Made by a program: the position numbers and the translations under genes. DNA of 64,000 nucleotides from positions 1 to 64,000 of the forward strand of contig NZ_JAUCZG010000026.1 of NCBI RefSeq assembly GCF_030373225.1. The letters run 5' to 3'. Positions 35,394 through 45,771 of this stretch are shown here, in pieces; positions within the stretch are counted from its first letter, which is position 1; each line of letters starts with the position of its first letter. This DNA is from Hydrogenophaga sp. Its GTDB lineage: Bacteria; Pseudomonadota; Gammaproteobacteria; Burkholderiales; Burkholderiaceae_C. The notes beneath the pieces were generated by a model that made no database searches, was not told the origin of the DNA, and saw only the letters and a program-made list of their open reading frames with translations.

Positions 35394-36162
35394 AGCCCTG
35401 GGTGAGGAACTCGCTCTGCGGGTAATTGGCCTCCATCACGCGGCGTGCGTCGTCACGCAACTGGGTCATGCCCAACGCGTCGTAAGAACGCACCATGATG
35501 AACAAGGCCTCTTCCAGTGCGGGCGCGTTGGTGTACTCGTTCAGCGCGGTCTGCGCGCGGTTGATCGCCGCCACGTGCGCACCCCGGCTGTGATAATAGC
35601 GGGCCACATGCACTTCGTATTGCGCCAGCGAGTTGACGATGTAGGTCATGCGCAGGCGTGCGTCGGGCGTGTAGCGCGAATCCGGAAAGCGCGTGCTGAG
35701 TTCGCGGAAGGCTTCGAACGATTCCTTGGCGGCCTTCTGATCGCGCTCCGACAGGTCCTGGCGTGCCAGCGAGCCAAACAGGCCGAGGTTGTCGTTGAAG
35801 TTCACCAGGCCCTTGAGGTAGAGCGCGTAGTCCAGCGCCGGGCTGGATGGGTGGAGTTTCTGGAAGCGGTCGATGGCGGCCATCGCCTGTGCCGGCTCGC
35901 CCGCCTTGTAGTGGGTGTAGGCCTTGTCGAGCTGGGCCTGTTGCGCCAGAGGGGTGCCGGCGGCGCGGCCTTCGAGTTTCTCGAGCAGCGTCACCGAGCG
36001 TTCGAAGTTGCCGGCGGTGCGCTCCTCGGTGGCCTCGGTGTAGATCCGGTTGGGACTCCAGTTCGCGGTTTCGTCCTTGGGCTTGGTGCTGCCACACGCG
36101 CTCAGCAGCAGCGCTGCGCCCAGCGCACCTGCGGCCAGGGCCGATAATCTCGACGTCAACAT
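35356..36162 (-). CDS. bamD: Outer-membrane assembly lipoprotein BamD
   Basis: BamD is the essential lipoprotein of the BAM complex that folds outer-membrane beta-barrels. The 268-residue precursor has a lipobox (LLLSACGS, Cys about residue 23), followed by TPR-like repeats from IYTEATEERTAGNFERSVTL to about residue 250. RFPDSRYTPDARLRMTYIVN is a strong family signature. The ATG at 36162 places the signal sequence first. The gene is convergent with the helicase and overlaps it by 38 bases, and is divergent from rluD with a 31-base gap. Confidence 0.96.
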   Translation of the reverse strand: MLTSRLSALAAGALGAALLLSACGSTKPKDETANWSPNRIYTEATEERTAGNFERSVTLLEKLEGRAAGTPLAQQAQLDKAYTHYKAGEPAQAMAAIDRFQKLHPSSPALDYALYLKGLVNFNDNLGLFGSLARQDLSERDQKAAKESFEAFRELSTRFPDSRYTPDARLRMTYIVNSLAQYEVHVARYYHSRGAHVAAINRAQTALNEYTNAPALEEALFIMVRSYDALGMTQLRDDARRVMEANYPQSEFLTQGFKSKDDPWWKIW

Positions 36163-36193
36163 AACGAACTCACCTTCACAACGGAACCACGGA

Positions 36194-37249
36194 TTGAAAG
36201 CGCAAAGTATATCGACGGGGGGTGGGTCGCCCGGTCTGGCAGCAGACACGGTTCTGGACGCGGCAAGCAGCGCCGATGAATGGGCGCTCGAGGTTGAAAA
36301 GCGTGTCTGCGATGTGCCGGCCGCCATGCACGGCTGGCGCATCGACCGAGCGCTGGCCCAGCTGATCCCCGAGTTCTCCCGTTCGTACCTGCAACAGCTC
36401 ATGGCCGACGGCGCCGTGGAGGTGCGCGGCGAGGCGCGCTGCAAGCCCTCGGCGCGCATCGCCGCCGGAGACCGGTTGCAGGTGGAACTGCGCCCCACCC
36501 AGCAAGCCCAGGCCTTTGTGCCCGAGGCCATGGAACTCGACGTGGTGTTCGAGGACGCCGACCTGCTGGTGATCCACAAGCCGGCCGGTCTGGTGGTGCA
36601 TCCCGCCGCCGGCAACTGGAGCGGCACATTGCTCAACGGGCTTCTGCACCACCATGCCGGGGCTGCGTCGCTGCCGCGCGCAGGCATCGTGCACCGGCTC
36701 GACAAGGACACCTCGGGCCTCATGCTGGTGGGCAAGACGCGCCAGGCGGTGGAAGCGCTGGTCCGCGCCATCGCGGCGCGCGAGGTGAGCCGGCAGTACC
36801 TGGCACTGGCCCACGGCCGCTGGAAGGGCCAGGCCGACCAGCATGTCGACCAGCCGATCGGACGTGATGTGCACAACCGCTTGCGCATGGCGGTGGTGCG
36901 GGTGGAGGGCGGCAGCAGCAAGACCGCGCAGACCACCGTTCGCCTGCTGGACAGCTGCGACCAGGCCAGCCTGCTGGCCTGCAAGCTGCATACCGGGCGC
37001 ACCCATCAGATCCGGGTGCACATGGCATGGCTCGGGCATCCGCTGGTGGGCGACAGCCTGTACGGCGGGCGCGCCCTGTGGGGCATGACCCGGCAGTCGC
37101 TGCACGCAGCCCGCCTCGAACTGAAGCATCCCATCAGCGGTCGGCCGTTGTTGTTTCGCTCCACGCCGCCGGCCGACATGCTGCTGGCATTGCAATCGGG
37201 CGGGCTCCATTACAATGTCGAGAGCTGGGATGTCGAGCCGGTGAACTGA
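36194..37249 (+). CDS. rluD: 23S rRNA pseudouridine synthase RluD
   Basis: RluD makes pseudouridines 1911, 1915 and 1917 in helix 69 of 23S rRNA. An N-terminal S4 domain (WRIDRALAQLIPEFSRSYLQ) is followed by the RluA-type catalytic core with Asp in AGIVHRLDKDTSGLMLVGKT, and CKLHTGRTHQIRVHMAWLGH. The start is uncertain: TTG 36194 gives 351 residues, with a non-conserved first 40. The divergent rluD-bamD arrangement matches many proteobacteria. About 250 bases without a gene follow (37250-37500), in which I see no structured element. Confidence 0.94.
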   Translation: MKAQSISTGGGSPGLAADTVLDAASSADEWALEVEKRVCDVPAAMHGWRIDRALAQLIPEFSRSYLQQLMADGAVEVRGEARCKPSARIAAGDRLQVELRPTQQAQAFVPEAMELDVVFEDADLLVIHKPAGLVVHPAAGNWSGTLLNGLLHHHAGAASLPRAGIVHRLDKDTSGLMLVGKTRQAVEALVRAIAAREVSRQYLALAHGRWKGQADQHVDQPIGRDVHNRLRMAVVRVEGGSSKTAQTTVRLLDSCDQASLLACKLHTGRTHQIRVHMAWLGHPLVGDSLYGGRALWGMTRQSLHAARLELKHPISGRPLLFRSTPPADMLLALQSGGLHYNVESWDVEPVN

Positions 37250-37500
37250 AACAGCAGCAGCCCGCACGGTCGAAACGCTCACCCGATCGCCAGCCCCCTT
37301 CCCCCGACCGCCGCCTCACTGCCCGAGTTCGCCGCCTGACAGGCAGCCCCCGCGCGGTCCCGGCAGGGTCCGACAATTCGCCCCGACCCCATGGTCGCGC
37401 CCGCATGCCGCATGGTCTGGACACACCGTCCACATGACGCAAGCACCGTTCGCTTTTCGCACCGTCCCGGCCTTCAACCGGTTTTTGACTGACAGACACC

Positions 37501-38247
37501 ATGAACACCACGGATGCCAAGCGTGTCCTCGAGACGGCATTGATCTGCGCGCCACAGCCGCTGTCGGTGCGCGAACTCGGCACGCTGTTCGACATGGAAG
37601 TGTCGGCCGACACCCTCAAGACCCTGCTCGCTGACCTGCAGCTGGAGTGGACCGGGCGTGGCGTGGAACTGGTGCAGGTGGCCTCCGGCTGGCGCTTCCA
37701 GAGCCGCCCCGAACTGCGCCCTTACCTGGACCGCCTGCATCCCGAGAAGCCTCCGCGCTACAGCCGGGCGGCGATGGAGACGCTGGCCATCATTGCCTAC
37801 CGCCAGCCCGTGACGCGCGGTGACATGGAAGACATCCGCGGTGTCACCATCAATTCGCTGATCATCAAACAGCTGGAAGACCGGGGCTGGATCGAAGTCA
37901 TCGGTCACCGCGAAACCGTCGGGCGCCCCGCGCTGTTCGCCACCACGCGCCAGTTCCTCGATGACCTCGGCCTGGCCTCCCTGGACCAGTTGCCGCCGCT
38001 GGACGGCAGCGAGGTCCAGGAATCCGCGCTCGACCGCCTCGATTTCGAATCGCTGGCCAACAGCCTGCAGCCGACCTCGCCCGAGCCCGGCGCAGCCGAC
38101 GCCCCCGAACCGCTTGAAGCGGCCGCCCCCGCGGCCGTCACTCCCGGTTCTGCCGAACCCGTTTCCCCGCCCTCCGACCCGCAGTTGTTGGAACCGTCCA
38201 CCCAGGAAGACCATGACCCCGGATCAAACACCCCCAACCCCGCCTGA
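37501..38247 (+). CDS. scpB: Segregation and condensation protein B
   Basis: ScpB is the kleisin-associated winged-helix partner of ScpA and SMC in chromosome condensation. The 248-residue protein has two winged-helix domains (about 1-165; [20 protein letters not shown], then [18 protein letters not shown]) and a disordered acidic Pro/Glu-rich tail of some 70 residues. scpA and smc are not in the window. The last 35 bases overlap the start of rluB, indicating translational coupling. Confidence 0.94.
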   Translation: MNTTDAKRVLETALICAPQPLSVRELGTLFDMEVSADTLKTLLADLQLEWTGRGVELVQVASGWRFQSRPELRPYLDRLHPEKPPRYSRAAMETLAIIAYRQPVTRGDMEDIRGVTINSLIIKQLEDRGWIEVIGHRETVGRPALFATTRQFLDDLGLASLDQLPPLDGSEVQESALDRLDFESLANSLQPTSPEPGAADAPEPLEAAAPAAVTPGSAEPVSPPSDPQLLEPSTQEDHDPGSNTPNPA

Positions 38248-39556
38248 GTTCGACCCCGCCACCGGAGCGCCAGCCGCCGAGCCAATGGCAGCCCCTGCGC
38301 CTCGCCTTGCGGAGGCTGCGCCCGCGCCCGAGGTTCTGCGTTTCGATGACGTGGTCAGTGGAGCCTTCGACGCCGAGCAGGAGCTGGAGCTTCCGCTGCT
38401 GCCCACCAAGCGCGTGCTGGCGCCGCAGGCCGAGTCGCCCAAGCTGCACAAGGTGCTGGCGCAGGCCGGCATGGGATCGCGCCTGGAGATGGAACAGCTG
38501 ATTCTCGAAGGCCGGATCTCGGTCAACGGCGAGCCGGCCCACATCGGCCAGCGCATCCAGTTCGGTGACGTGATCAAGGTCAACGGCAAGCCGGTGCGGG
38601 TGCGCATGACGCCGCCGCCGCCGCGCGTGCTGGCCTACCACAAGCCCGCCGGTGAGGTGGTGTCGCACGACGACCCCCAGAACCGGCCCACCGTCTTCCG
38701 TCGTCTGCCCAAGCTGATGCAGGGCAAGTGGCAGTCGGTGGGGCGCCTGGACCTCAACACCGAAGGCCTGCTGCTGCTCACCAGCTCGGGCGAACTGGCC
38801 AACCGGCTGATGCACCCGCGCTTTGGCCTGCAGCGCGAATACGCCGTGCGCGTGCTGGGCGCGCTGTCGAATGAAGAAAAGGCCCGTTTGCTGGACGGTG
38901 TTCGTCTGGACGACGGCATGGCCCAGTTCGCCTCCATCGAAGACGGCGGAGGCGAGGGCGCCAATTGCTGGTACCGCGTGACCATCGGCGAAGGCCGCAA
39001 CCGCGAGGTGCGTCGCATGTTCGAAGCGGTGGGCCATGCGGTCAGTCGCCTGATCCGGATCCGCTACGGCGCGATGATGCTGCCGCGCGGCCTCAAGCGC
39101 GGCGCCTGGCTGGAGCTCGACGAACGCGACATTGCACGCCTGACCGCCGCCGCCGGCATGCCGTCGGAGGACGAGGAGGGCGCCCGCGCGCCGCGTCCGG
39201 GTGGCCGTCACCCGGCGCAGCGTGGCAAACAGGGACCCCGCTCGGGTCGCACCCAGGGCAAACCGCCCGGCAGCCGCAGCGAGAGCCCGGGCTTCGGTGA
39301 TCGCCGCAGTGGTGGCTACGGCATGGGCGGCGCGCCCACCGGCCCCGGCGGCAAAGGTCGCGGCAGCAAGCCCGGCAGCGGTTCCGGTGGACGTGGACCC
39401 GGTGGTGGCGCGTCACAGCCCGATCCCATGAAGACCTCGTTTGGCTACATCGGACAGGACGCGCTGCAGCGCCGCCGCGAGCAGGAAGCGGGTCGCGGCA
39501 GCGCACCCGGCGGGGCCCGACGGCGCGGCGGCGGTGGTCGAACGGGAGGCCGTTGA
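38213..39556 (+). CDS. rluB: 23S rRNA pseudouridine synthase RluB with Gly/Arg-rich tail
   Basis: RluB makes pseudouridine 2605 in 23S rRNA. The ATG at 38213 gives 447 residues. A Pro/Ala-rich N-terminal region of about 75 residues precedes the S4 domain ([20 protein letters not shown]) and the RsuA/RluB core with catalytic Asp in [20 protein letters not shown], then [17 protein letters not shown]. The final 135 or so residues are low-complexity Gly/Arg/Ser ([22 protein letters not shown]), much longer than in E. coli and probably RNA-binding. It overlaps scpB by 35 bases. Confidence 0.93.
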   Translation: MTPDQTPPTPPEFDPATGAPAAEPMAAPAPRLAEAAPAPEVLRFDDVVSGAFDAEQELELPLLPTKRVLAPQAESPKLHKVLAQAGMGSRLEMEQLILEGRISVNGEPAHIGQRIQFGDVIKVNGKPVRVRMTPPPPRVLAYHKPAGEVVSHDDPQNRPTVFRRLPKLMQGKWQSVGRLDLNTEGLLLLTSSGELANRLMHPRFGLQREYAVRVLGALSNEEKARLLDGVRLDDGMAQFASIEDGGGEGANCWYRVTIGEGRNREVRRMFEAVGHAVSRLIRIRYGAMMLPRGLKRGAWLELDERDIARLTAAAGMPSEDEEGARAPRPGGRHPAQRGKQGPRSGRTQGKPPGSRSESPGFGDRRSGGYGMGGAPTGPGGKGRGSKPGSGSGGRGPGGGASQPDPMKTSFGYIGQDALQRRREQEAGRGSAPGGARRRGGGGRTGGR

Positions 39557-39579
39557 GGCCGGGCCCGCTGTGCCCCTGC

Positions 39580-39595
39580 GTCACGGCGCCGTGAC
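39580..39595. repeat. Perfect 16-base palindrome between rluB and ndk
   Basis: GTCACGGC-GCCGTGAC is a perfect palindrome 24 bases after the rluB stop. It may be a terminator stem (no T run) or an operator for ndk. TAGAAT at 39606-39611 downstream is a candidate -10 element for ndk, without a convincing -35. Confidence 0.45.
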
Positions 39596-39672
39596 ACGAC
39601 CAATGTAGAATCGTGGGCTTTGCGGGGCGCCCCGGGCCCCAACAGATTCACCCACAAAACTTCAGGAATTCC

Positions 39673-40098
39673 ATGGCCATCGAACGCACCCTCTCCATCA
39701 TCAAGCCCGACGCCGTTGCCAAAAACGTCATCGGTCAGATCTACGCCCGTTTCGAAGCGGCTGGCCTGAAGGTCGTGGCCGCTCGCATGGCGCACCTCTC
39801 GCGTGGTGAAGCCGAGGCGTTCTACGCCGTGCACAAGGCCCGTCCTTTCTTCAAGGACCTGGTCGACTTCATGATCTCCGGCCCGGTGATGATCCAGGCT
39901 CTCGAAGGCGAAGGCGCCATCGCCAAGAACCGCGACCTGATGGGCGCCACCGACCCGAAGAAGGCCGATGCCGGCACGATCCGTGCCGACTTCGCCGACA
40001 GCATCGACGCCAACGCCGTGCACGGCTCCGACGCGCCCGAGACCGCTGCCGCCGAGATCGCGTTCTTCTTCGCCGGTCTCAACGTCTACTCGCGCTGA
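39673..40098 (+). CDS. ndk: Nucleoside diphosphate kinase
   Basis: Ndk equilibrates nucleoside di- and triphosphates through a phosphohistidine. The 141-residue length is typical. The active His117 lies in [16 protein letters not shown], and [18 protein letters not shown] opens the protein as expected. The ATG at 39673 follows AGGAATTCC. It begins a long collinear run ndk-rlmN-pilW-rodZ-ispG-hisS conserved in betaproteobacteria. Confidence 0.98.
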   Translation: MAIERTLSIIKPDAVAKNVIGQIYARFEAAGLKVVAARMAHLSRGEAEAFYAVHKARPFFKDLVDFMISGPVMIQALEGEGAIAKNRDLMGATDPKKADAGTIRADFADSIDANAVHGSDAPETAAAEIAFFFAGLNVYSR

Positions 40099-40118
40099 GT
40101 CAGCGCGCTGACAATGCC

Positions 40119-41264
40119 ATGACGGTCAACCTGCTCGACTTCGATCTTGAAGGTTTGGCCGCCTGGTGCGAGCAACTGGGCGAGAAGCGCTTTCGCGCCG
40201 TCCAGCTGTTTCGCTGGATCCATCAAAAAGGAGCGTCGGACTTCACCGAGATGACCGACCTCGCACGCAGCCTGCGCGCCAAGCTCCCCGGTGCCTGCCG
40301 CATCACCGGCCTGCCCGTGCTCTCGCGCCAGGACTCGGTCGACGGCACCATCAAGTGGCTGTTCGACGTGGGTGACGGCAACGCGGTCGAAACCGTGTTC
40401 ATTCCCGAAGATGACCGCGGCACCCTGTGCATCTCCTCGCAGGCGGGTTGCGCCGTTGGCTGCCGCTTTTGCTCGACCGGCCACCAGGGCTTCTCGCGCA
40501 ACCTCACCACCGGTGAGATCCTGGCCCAGCTCTGGCAGGCCGAATTCTTTCTTCGCCGGCACCTCAAGCGCGATGACCGCGTGATCACCAACGTGGTGAT
40601 GATGGGCATGGGCGAGCCGCTGCAGAACTACAACGCGCTCGTGCCTGCGCTGCGCGTGATGCTGGACGACCATGGATACGGCCTTTCGCGCCGCCGTGTC
40701 ACCGTGTCCACCTCGGGCGTGGTGCCCATGATGGACCGCCTGGCCCAGGACTGTCCGGTGGCGCTGGCGGTGTCGCTGCACGCGCCGAACGACACGCTGC
40801 GCAGCGACCTGGTGCCCTTGAACCGCAAATACCCGATTGCCGAACTGCTCGATGCCTGCCTGCGCTACCTGCCGGCCGCACCGCGCGACTTCATCACCTT
40901 CGAGTACTGCATGCTGGACGGCGTCAACGATCAGCCGCAGCATGCGCAGGAACTGCTCGACCTGGTCAGGGGCCACGCCGGTCGTGGTGTGCCCTGCAAG
41001 ATCAACCTGATCCCGTTCAATCCCTTCCCCGGATCCGGCCTGCTGTGCTCGCCACGCCCGGTGGTGCAGCAATTTGCACGGATACTCAGCGACGGCGGGC
41101 TGGTGACCACGGTGCGCAAGACGCGGGGCGACGACATCGACGCCGCCTGTGGTCAACTCGCCGGCGACGTGCTCGATCGCACCCAGGCCGCGAGCCGCAT
41201 GGCCAAACGCCGCAACGTGGTCGAGCACCCCATTCGAATCGTTCACAAGGAAAGGCAGGCATGA
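40119..41264 (+). CDS. rlmN: Dual-specificity rRNA/tRNA adenine C2-methyltransferase RlmN
   Basis: This radical-SAM enzyme methylates A2503 of 23S rRNA and A37 of some tRNAs. The 381-residue protein has the CxxxCxxC iron-sulfur motif Cys111, Cys115, Cys118 in [19 protein letters not shown], and the radical-[14 protein letters not shown]. Conserved cysteines needed for the methyl-transfer mechanism are expected near the C-terminus, in a region that includes [16 protein letters not shown]. Its stop overlaps the pilW start as ATGA, so the two are translationally coupled. Confidence 0.97.
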   Translation: MTVNLLDFDLEGLAAWCEQLGEKRFRAVQLFRWIHQKGASDFTEMTDLARSLRAKLPGACRITGLPVLSRQDSVDGTIKWLFDVGDGNAVETVFIPEDDRGTLCISSQAGCAVGCRFCSTGHQGFSRNLTTGEILAQLWQAEFFLRRHLKRDDRVITNVVMMGMGEPLQNYNALVPALRVMLDDHGYGLSRRRVTVSTSGVVPMMDRLAQDCPVALAVSLHAPNDTLRSDLVPLNRKYPIAELLDACLRYLPAAPRDFITFEYCMLDGVNDQPQHAQELLDLVRGHAGRGVPCKINLIPFNPFPGSGLLCSPRPVVQQFARILSDGGLVTTVRKTRGDDIDAACGQLAGDVLDRTQAASRMAKRRNVVEHPIRIVHKERQA

Positions 41265-42094
41265 CTTCAGCCACTCGATTCCCGGCCCGGTTTTCAGGCG
41301 CCACGTTGGGTTTGCTGGTTTTGCTGTTGTGCACGCTGCTGCTGGCCACCGGGTGCGCGCAGCGCGGCGCCGCAACAGGCGCTGGCACTGCAGAACCGAT
41401 CACCGACTCGGACGAGCCCGAGGCTCGCAAACGCGCCCGCATCCGGATCGAACTGGCAGCTGGCTATTTCGCCGAAGGCCAGAACACGGTGGCCCTCGAC
41501 GAGATCAAGCTCGCGCTGCAGGCGGATCCCACCTATGCCCCGGCCTATGTGTTGCGTGGCCTGGTCTACATGGGCATGAACAACGACCCGCTGGCCGAAG
41601 AGAGCTTCCAGCGGGCGATGCAACTCAACCCGCGCGACCCCGACGCCCTGCACAACTACGGCTGGTACGCCTGCCAGCGCGGGCGCTACGCCCAGTCCAG
41701 CGACCTGTTCCAGCGCGCCCTGGCCAGTCCGGTCTACGGAGGGCAGGCCAAGACCTTGCTGGCGCTGGGCATCTGCCAGATCCGTGCCGGCCAGTTTGCG
41801 GAAGCCGAGGCCAACCTTGCGCGTTCCTACGAACTCGACGCTTCCAACCCGATCGTGGCCTACAACCTGGCGTCGCTGCAGTTCCGCCGGGGTGACGATG
41901 CCAAGGCCCAGTTCACCATCCGCCGGCTCAACAACACCGATCTGGCCAACGCCGAAACGCTGTGGCTGGGCATCAAGGTCGAGCGGCGCCTGCGCAACCG
42001 CGAAGCCATGGCGCAACTGGCCCAGCAGCTGGGCCGCCGCTACCCGGACTCTGCCCAATGGGACCGTTTCCAGCGCGGAGCGTTCGATGAGTGA
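41261..42094 (+). CDS. pilW: Type IV pilus biogenesis lipoprotein PilW/PilF
   Basis: A 277-residue lipoprotein that in relatives helps PilQ secretin multimerise in the outer membrane. The N-terminal signal ends in a lipobox ([11 protein letters not shown], Cys about residue 32). Six or so TPR motifs follow, including [20 protein letters not shown] and [20 protein letters not shown]. It starts within the rlmN stop (ATGA) and overlaps the next gene by 8 bases. Confidence 0.92.
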   Translation: MTSATRFPARFSGATLGLLVLLLCTLLLATGCAQRGAATGAGTAEPITDSDEPEARKRARIRIELAAGYFAEGQNTVALDEIKLALQADPTYAPAYVLRGLVYMGMNNDPLAEESFQRAMQLNPRDPDALHNYGWYACQRGRYAQSSDLFQRALASPVYGGQAKTLLALGICQIRAGQFAEAEANLARSYELDASNPIVAYNLASLQFRRGDDAKAQFTIRRLNNTDLANAETLWLGIKVERRLRNREAMAQLAQQLGRRYPDSAQWDRFQRGAFDE

Positions 42095-43010
42095 GGCCGT
42101 GGCCCGAGAAGAAGATGCGGCGGCGGGCGACATCCTGTCCAGGCCGATCCGGTTGCGGGAGGCCCGCGAGGCGGCCGGCCTGCACATTGCCGCGCTCGCC
42201 GCAGCCTTGAAGGTGCCGGTGAAAAAGCTCGAGGCCCTGGAGGCCGGGCGCTACAGCGAACTCCCCGATCTCACCTTTGCCCGCGCGCTGGCATCGAGTG
42301 CCTGCCGCCAGCTCAAGGTGGACCCGGCCCCCATCCTTCAGCAGATACCGCTGGGCACATCGCCCAAGCTGGGTGACCGAGGCACATCCATCAATGCGCC
42401 GTTCAACCCGGGTCGGGACGAAGAGCCGATCCAGCTGCTGAGCTGGCTGTCCCGGCCTGCGCTGCTGGCTGCCATCGCCTTGTTGCTCGGTGCGCTGGTG
42501 ATCGTGTTCCTACCCAGGGCCGAAGCGCCTCCCGTGGTGTCCAGCGTGGTGGATCCGACCGTTGCCGAGGCCGTGCCGGCCGGTGTGCCCATGGCCGCTG
42601 GGGTTGCCGAGGCGGTGCCCGCGGCCGATGGCGTGCCGCTGGCCTCGTCCAACCCCGCAACCGCAGGGCTCGAGCCGGCGGCGGCCGCAGACGTGCCCGC
42701 AGCGCCCGACGCCGCGCCGGCAACATCACCCCCCACCGAGACTGCGCCGCTGACCGTCGCCTCGAACAGTCCCACCAGCCTGTTGAGCATCGCGGCGACC
42801 GGGGAGTCGTGGGTCGAGGTGGTCAATGGCAGCGGCAATGTGGTCGCCCAGCGCCTGCTGCAGGCCGGCGATGTGATCGATTTTTCTGCCGCTCCGCCGT
42901 ACACCGTGGTGCTGGGCAAGGCCGACGCTGCTCAGGTGAGCGTGCGTGGCAAGCCCTTCGATGTGGCACCGTTTTCGCGCAGCAATGTGGCTCGATTCGA
43001 GGTGAAATGA
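42087..43010 (+). CDS. rodZ: RodZ-like helix-turn-helix membrane protein
   Basis: This 307-residue protein has the RodZ layout: a cytoplasmic N-terminal helix-turn-helix (about 20-85, [20 protein letters not shown] and [18 protein letters not shown]), a linker, one membrane helix near 123-142 ([18 protein letters not shown]), an Ala/Pro-rich periplasmic linker of about 90 residues and a C-terminal DUF4115 domain ([20 protein letters not shown]). RodZ links MreB to the elongasome and helps set rod shape. It overlaps pilW by 8 bases and ispG by 4. Confidence 0.9.
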   Translation: MSEAVAREEDAAAGDILSRPIRLREAREAAGLHIAALAAALKVPVKKLEALEAGRYSELPDLTFARALASSACRQLKVDPAPILQQIPLGTSPKLGDRGTSINAPFNPGRDEEPIQLLSWLSRPALLAAIALLLGALVIVFLPRAEAPPVVSSVVDPTVAEAVPAGVPMAAGVAEAVPAADGVPLASSNPATAGLEPAAAADVPAAPDAAPATSPPTETAPLTVASNSPTSLLSIAATGESWVEVVNGSGNVVAQRLLQAGDVIDFSAAPPYTVVLGKADAAQVSVRGKPFDVAPFSRSNVARFEVK

Positions 43011-44305
43011 CCATGGACGTCGCATCGCAGGGATGCCTGCCTTCCACACCGGCGGGCGAGCCGATTGCACTGACCGCCGCGAAGACACGCCGCACCCGCC
43101 AGGGTGTGGTGGCCTGGGGCAGCAACCGCGTCACGGTGGGCGGCAACGCGCCGGTCCGCGTTCAGTCCATGACCAACACCGACACCGCCGACGCGGTGGG
43201 CACGGCGATCCAGGTCAAGGAACTCGCCCTGGCCGGCTCGGAGCTGGTGCGCATCACCGTCAACAACGACGAAGCCGCCAGGGCCGTGCCCTACATCCGC
43301 GAACAGCTCGATCGCATGGGCATCGATGTGCCCCTGGTCGGTGACTTTCATTACAACGGGCACCGCCTGCTTGCCGACCACCCGGCTTGTGCCGAGGCGC
43401 TCTCCAAGTACCGCATCAACCCGGGCAACGTGGGCCGCGGCGACAAGGGCGACCGGCAGTTTGCCCAGATGGTGGAAATGGCAGCGCGTCATGACAAGGC
43501 CGTGCGCATCGGAGTGAACTGGGGCAGCCTCGACCAGGACCTGCTGGCGCGCCTGATGGACGAGAACGCCGCCCGACGCGAGCCCTGGGAAGCGCGTCAG
43601 GTGATGTACGAGGCGCTGATCACTTCTGCCCTCGACTCGGCCCGCCGCGCCGAGGAGATCGGCCTCAACGGCAACAACATCTTCCTGTCCTGCAAGGTCA
43701 GCGCGGTGCAGGACCTGATCGCGGTTTACCAGGCGCTGTCCCGGCGCTGTGACTACGCCCTTCACCTCGGGCTCACCGAGGCCGGCATGGGTACCAAGGG
43801 CGCGGTGGCATCTGCTGCGGCGCTGTCGGTGCTGCTGCAGCAGGGCATTGGCGACACCATCCGAATCTCGCTCACGCCGCAGCCCGGTGAGTCCCGCACG
43901 CAAGAGGTGTTGATCGCGCTGGAGATCCTTCAGGCCCTGGGCATGCGGGCTTTTGTGCCTTCGGTCACGGCCTGCCCGGGTTGCGGGCGCACCACCAGCA
44001 CCACTTTTCAGGAACTCGCCAAACAGATCGACGACTACCTGCGCAGCTCCATGCCGGTCTGGCGCGTGCGTTACCCCGGCGTGGAGAACCTCAAGGTGGC
44101 GGTGATGGGCTGCATCGTGAATGGACCCGGCGAAAGCAAGCATGCCGACATCGGCATCAGCCTGCCCGGCACGGGCGAAGCACCGGCAGCGCCGGTCTTC
44201 ATCGACGGACAAAAGGCACTGACCTTGCGCGGCGACGACATCGTGCGCGAGTTCCAGGTCATCGTGGACAACTACATCGAGAAAAAATTCGGCATCACCG
44301 CTTGA
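43007..44305 (+). CDS. ispG: 4-hydroxy-3-methylbut-2-enyl-diphosphate synthase (flavodoxin)
   Basis: IspG converts MEcPP to HMBPP in the MEP isoprenoid pathway with a [4Fe-4S] cluster. The 432-residue length matches the long proteobacterial form with an insert. The N-terminal [20 protein letters not shown] and the cluster cysteines in [16 protein letters not shown] and [19 protein letters not shown] are intact. The start ATG overlaps the rodZ stop as ATGA. Synteny pilW-rodZ-ispG-hisS is the same as in E. coli (yfgA = rodZ). Confidence 0.98.
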   Translation: MTMDVASQGCLPSTPAGEPIALTAAKTRRTRQGVVAWGSNRVTVGGNAPVRVQSMTNTDTADAVGTAIQVKELALAGSELVRITVNNDEAARAVPYIREQLDRMGIDVPLVGDFHYNGHRLLADHPACAEALSKYRINPGNVGRGDKGDRQFAQMVEMAARHDKAVRIGVNWGSLDQDLLARLMDENAARREPWEARQVMYEALITSALDSARRAEEIGLNGNNIFLSCKVSAVQDLIAVYQALSRRCDYALHLGLTEAGMGTKGAVASAAALSVLLQQGIGDTIRISLTPQPGESRTQEVLIALEILQALGMRAFVPSVTACPGCGRTTSTTFQELAKQIDDYLRSSMPVWRVRYPGVENLKVAVMGCIVNGPGESKHADIGISLPGTGEAPAAPVFIDGQKALTLRGDDIVREFQVIVDNYIEKKFGITA

Positions 44306-44353
44306 GGCCGGGTCTCCGTCCCTCCTGTCGTTGATCGCACGAACCTCCAAGGC

Positions 44354-45667
44354 ATGGCAGAAAAACTGAGCGCCGTCAAAGGCATGAACGACATCGCCCC
44401 TCCCGCGTCCGCGCACTGGGAGTGGCTCGAAGACCGCTTGCGCTGCCTGATGCGGCGCTACGGGTACCGCAACCTTCGCACGCCGATCGTCGAGCCCACG
44501 GCGCTTTTTGTGCGAGGTTTGGGCGAAGTGACCGACATCGTCGAGAAGGAGATGTATTCCTTCGAAGACCGGCTCAACGGCGAGCAGCTCACGCTGCGGC
44601 CCGAGAACACCGCCGGCGTGGTGCGCGCAGCGCTCGAGCATTCCCTGCTGTACGACGGCGGCAAACGCCTGTACTACATGGGTCCAATGTTCCGCCACGA
44701 GCGGCCCCAGCGGGGTCGCTACCGCCAGTTCCACCAGTTCGGTGCCGAGGCCCTGGGCTTTGCCGGGCCCGACGTGGACGCCGAGCTCATCGTGCTGGCC
44801 TGTGACCTGTGGGCCGAACTGGGACTCACCGGCATCGAGCTGGAGATCAACAGCCTGGGCCAGCCCGCCGAGCGGCTGGCGCACCGCCAGGCGCTCATCG
44901 CCTACCTCGAGGCCCACGCCGGGCAGCTGGACGAAGAAGCCAAGCGTCGCCTGCACAGCAACCCGCTGCGCATTCTCGACACGAAGAACCCGGCCATGCA
45001 GGCGCTGGTGAACGCTGCCCCGCGCCTGATGGACCACCTCGGTGCCGAATCGCTCGAGCACTTCAACCGGCTGCGCGGCCTGCTCGACGCGCACGGCATT
45101 GCCTACCGCATAAACCCGCGCCTCGTGCGCGGGATGGACTACTACAACCTGTCGGTGTTCGAGTTCGTCACCACCCAGCTCGGCTCCCAGGGCACGGTCT
45201 GTGCGGGTGGCCGATACGACGGCCTGTTCGAACAGATCGGCGGCAAGGCCGCGCCCGCGGTGGGCTGGGCCCTGGGCATGGAGCGCATCCTGGAGCTGCT
45301 CAAGGAGCAGGGCAGGTTGCCCGAACAGCCGGTACCCGATGCCTATGCCGTGGTGCCCGATGCGGCCCACGTGGCCCGGGTCATGCCGGTGTTGCGTGCG
45401 CTGCGCCAGCAGGGCGTCAACGTGCAGATGCACGCCGGCGGCGCCGACGGCATGGGCAGCATGAAGTCGCAGTTCAAGAAGGCCGATGCGAGCGGCGCGC
45501 GCTTTGCCCTGATCTTCGGTGAGCAGGAACTGCAGCAAGGGCAGGTGGCGGTCAAGCCCTTGCGGGGCCCACGGCCCGAGGGCGAATCGCCAGCGCCCGC
45601 GGCCGTGCAGAGGCTGCTGCCGATCACCGGCCTGGCCGACTGGGCCGCCAGTTTGCGCAACACCTGA
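44354..45667 (+). CDS. hisS: Histidyl-tRNA synthetase
   Basis: A class II aminoacyl-tRNA synthetase of 437 residues. Motif 1 region [19 protein letters not shown], motif 2 [20 protein letters not shown], histidine-binding [17 protein letters not shown] and motif 3 [15 protein letters not shown] are all present. The C-terminal anticodon-binding domain includes [20 protein letters not shown]. It begins 48 bases after ispG and is followed by a promoter-like gap before yfgM. Confidence 0.98.
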   Translation: MAEKLSAVKGMNDIAPPASAHWEWLEDRLRCLMRRYGYRNLRTPIVEPTALFVRGLGEVTDIVEKEMYSFEDRLNGEQLTLRPENTAGVVRAALEHSLLYDGGKRLYYMGPMFRHERPQRGRYRQFHQFGAEALGFAGPDVDAELIVLACDLWAELGLTGIELEINSLGQPAERLAHRQALIAYLEAHAGQLDEEAKRRLHSNPLRILDTKNPAMQALVNAAPRLMDHLGAESLEHFNRLRGLLDAHGIAYRINPRLVRGMDYYNLSVFEFVTTQLGSQGTVCAGGRYDGLFEQIGGKAAPAVGWALGMERILELLKEQGRLPEQPVPDAYAVVPDAAHVARVMPVLRALRQQGVNVQMHAGGADGMGSMKSQFKKADASGARFALIFGEQELQQGQVAVKPLRGPRPEGESPAPAAVQRLLPITGLADWAASLRNT

Positions 45668-45771
45668 GCTCGCCAGAATTTCCCCGGGCGGTTGCGGCAT
45701 GGGTGCCGCAGCCGCACGCCTACAATCGAACGTTGCGCATTCAGCGCGCCGATCCGAACTGAATTTGCAAC

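Noticed and set aside
36163..37002. Reading bamD as a 548-residue protein by extending upstream on the minus strand
   Set aside because: The extension lies over rluD and would bury the BamD lipoprotein signal; the ATG at 36162 is correct.
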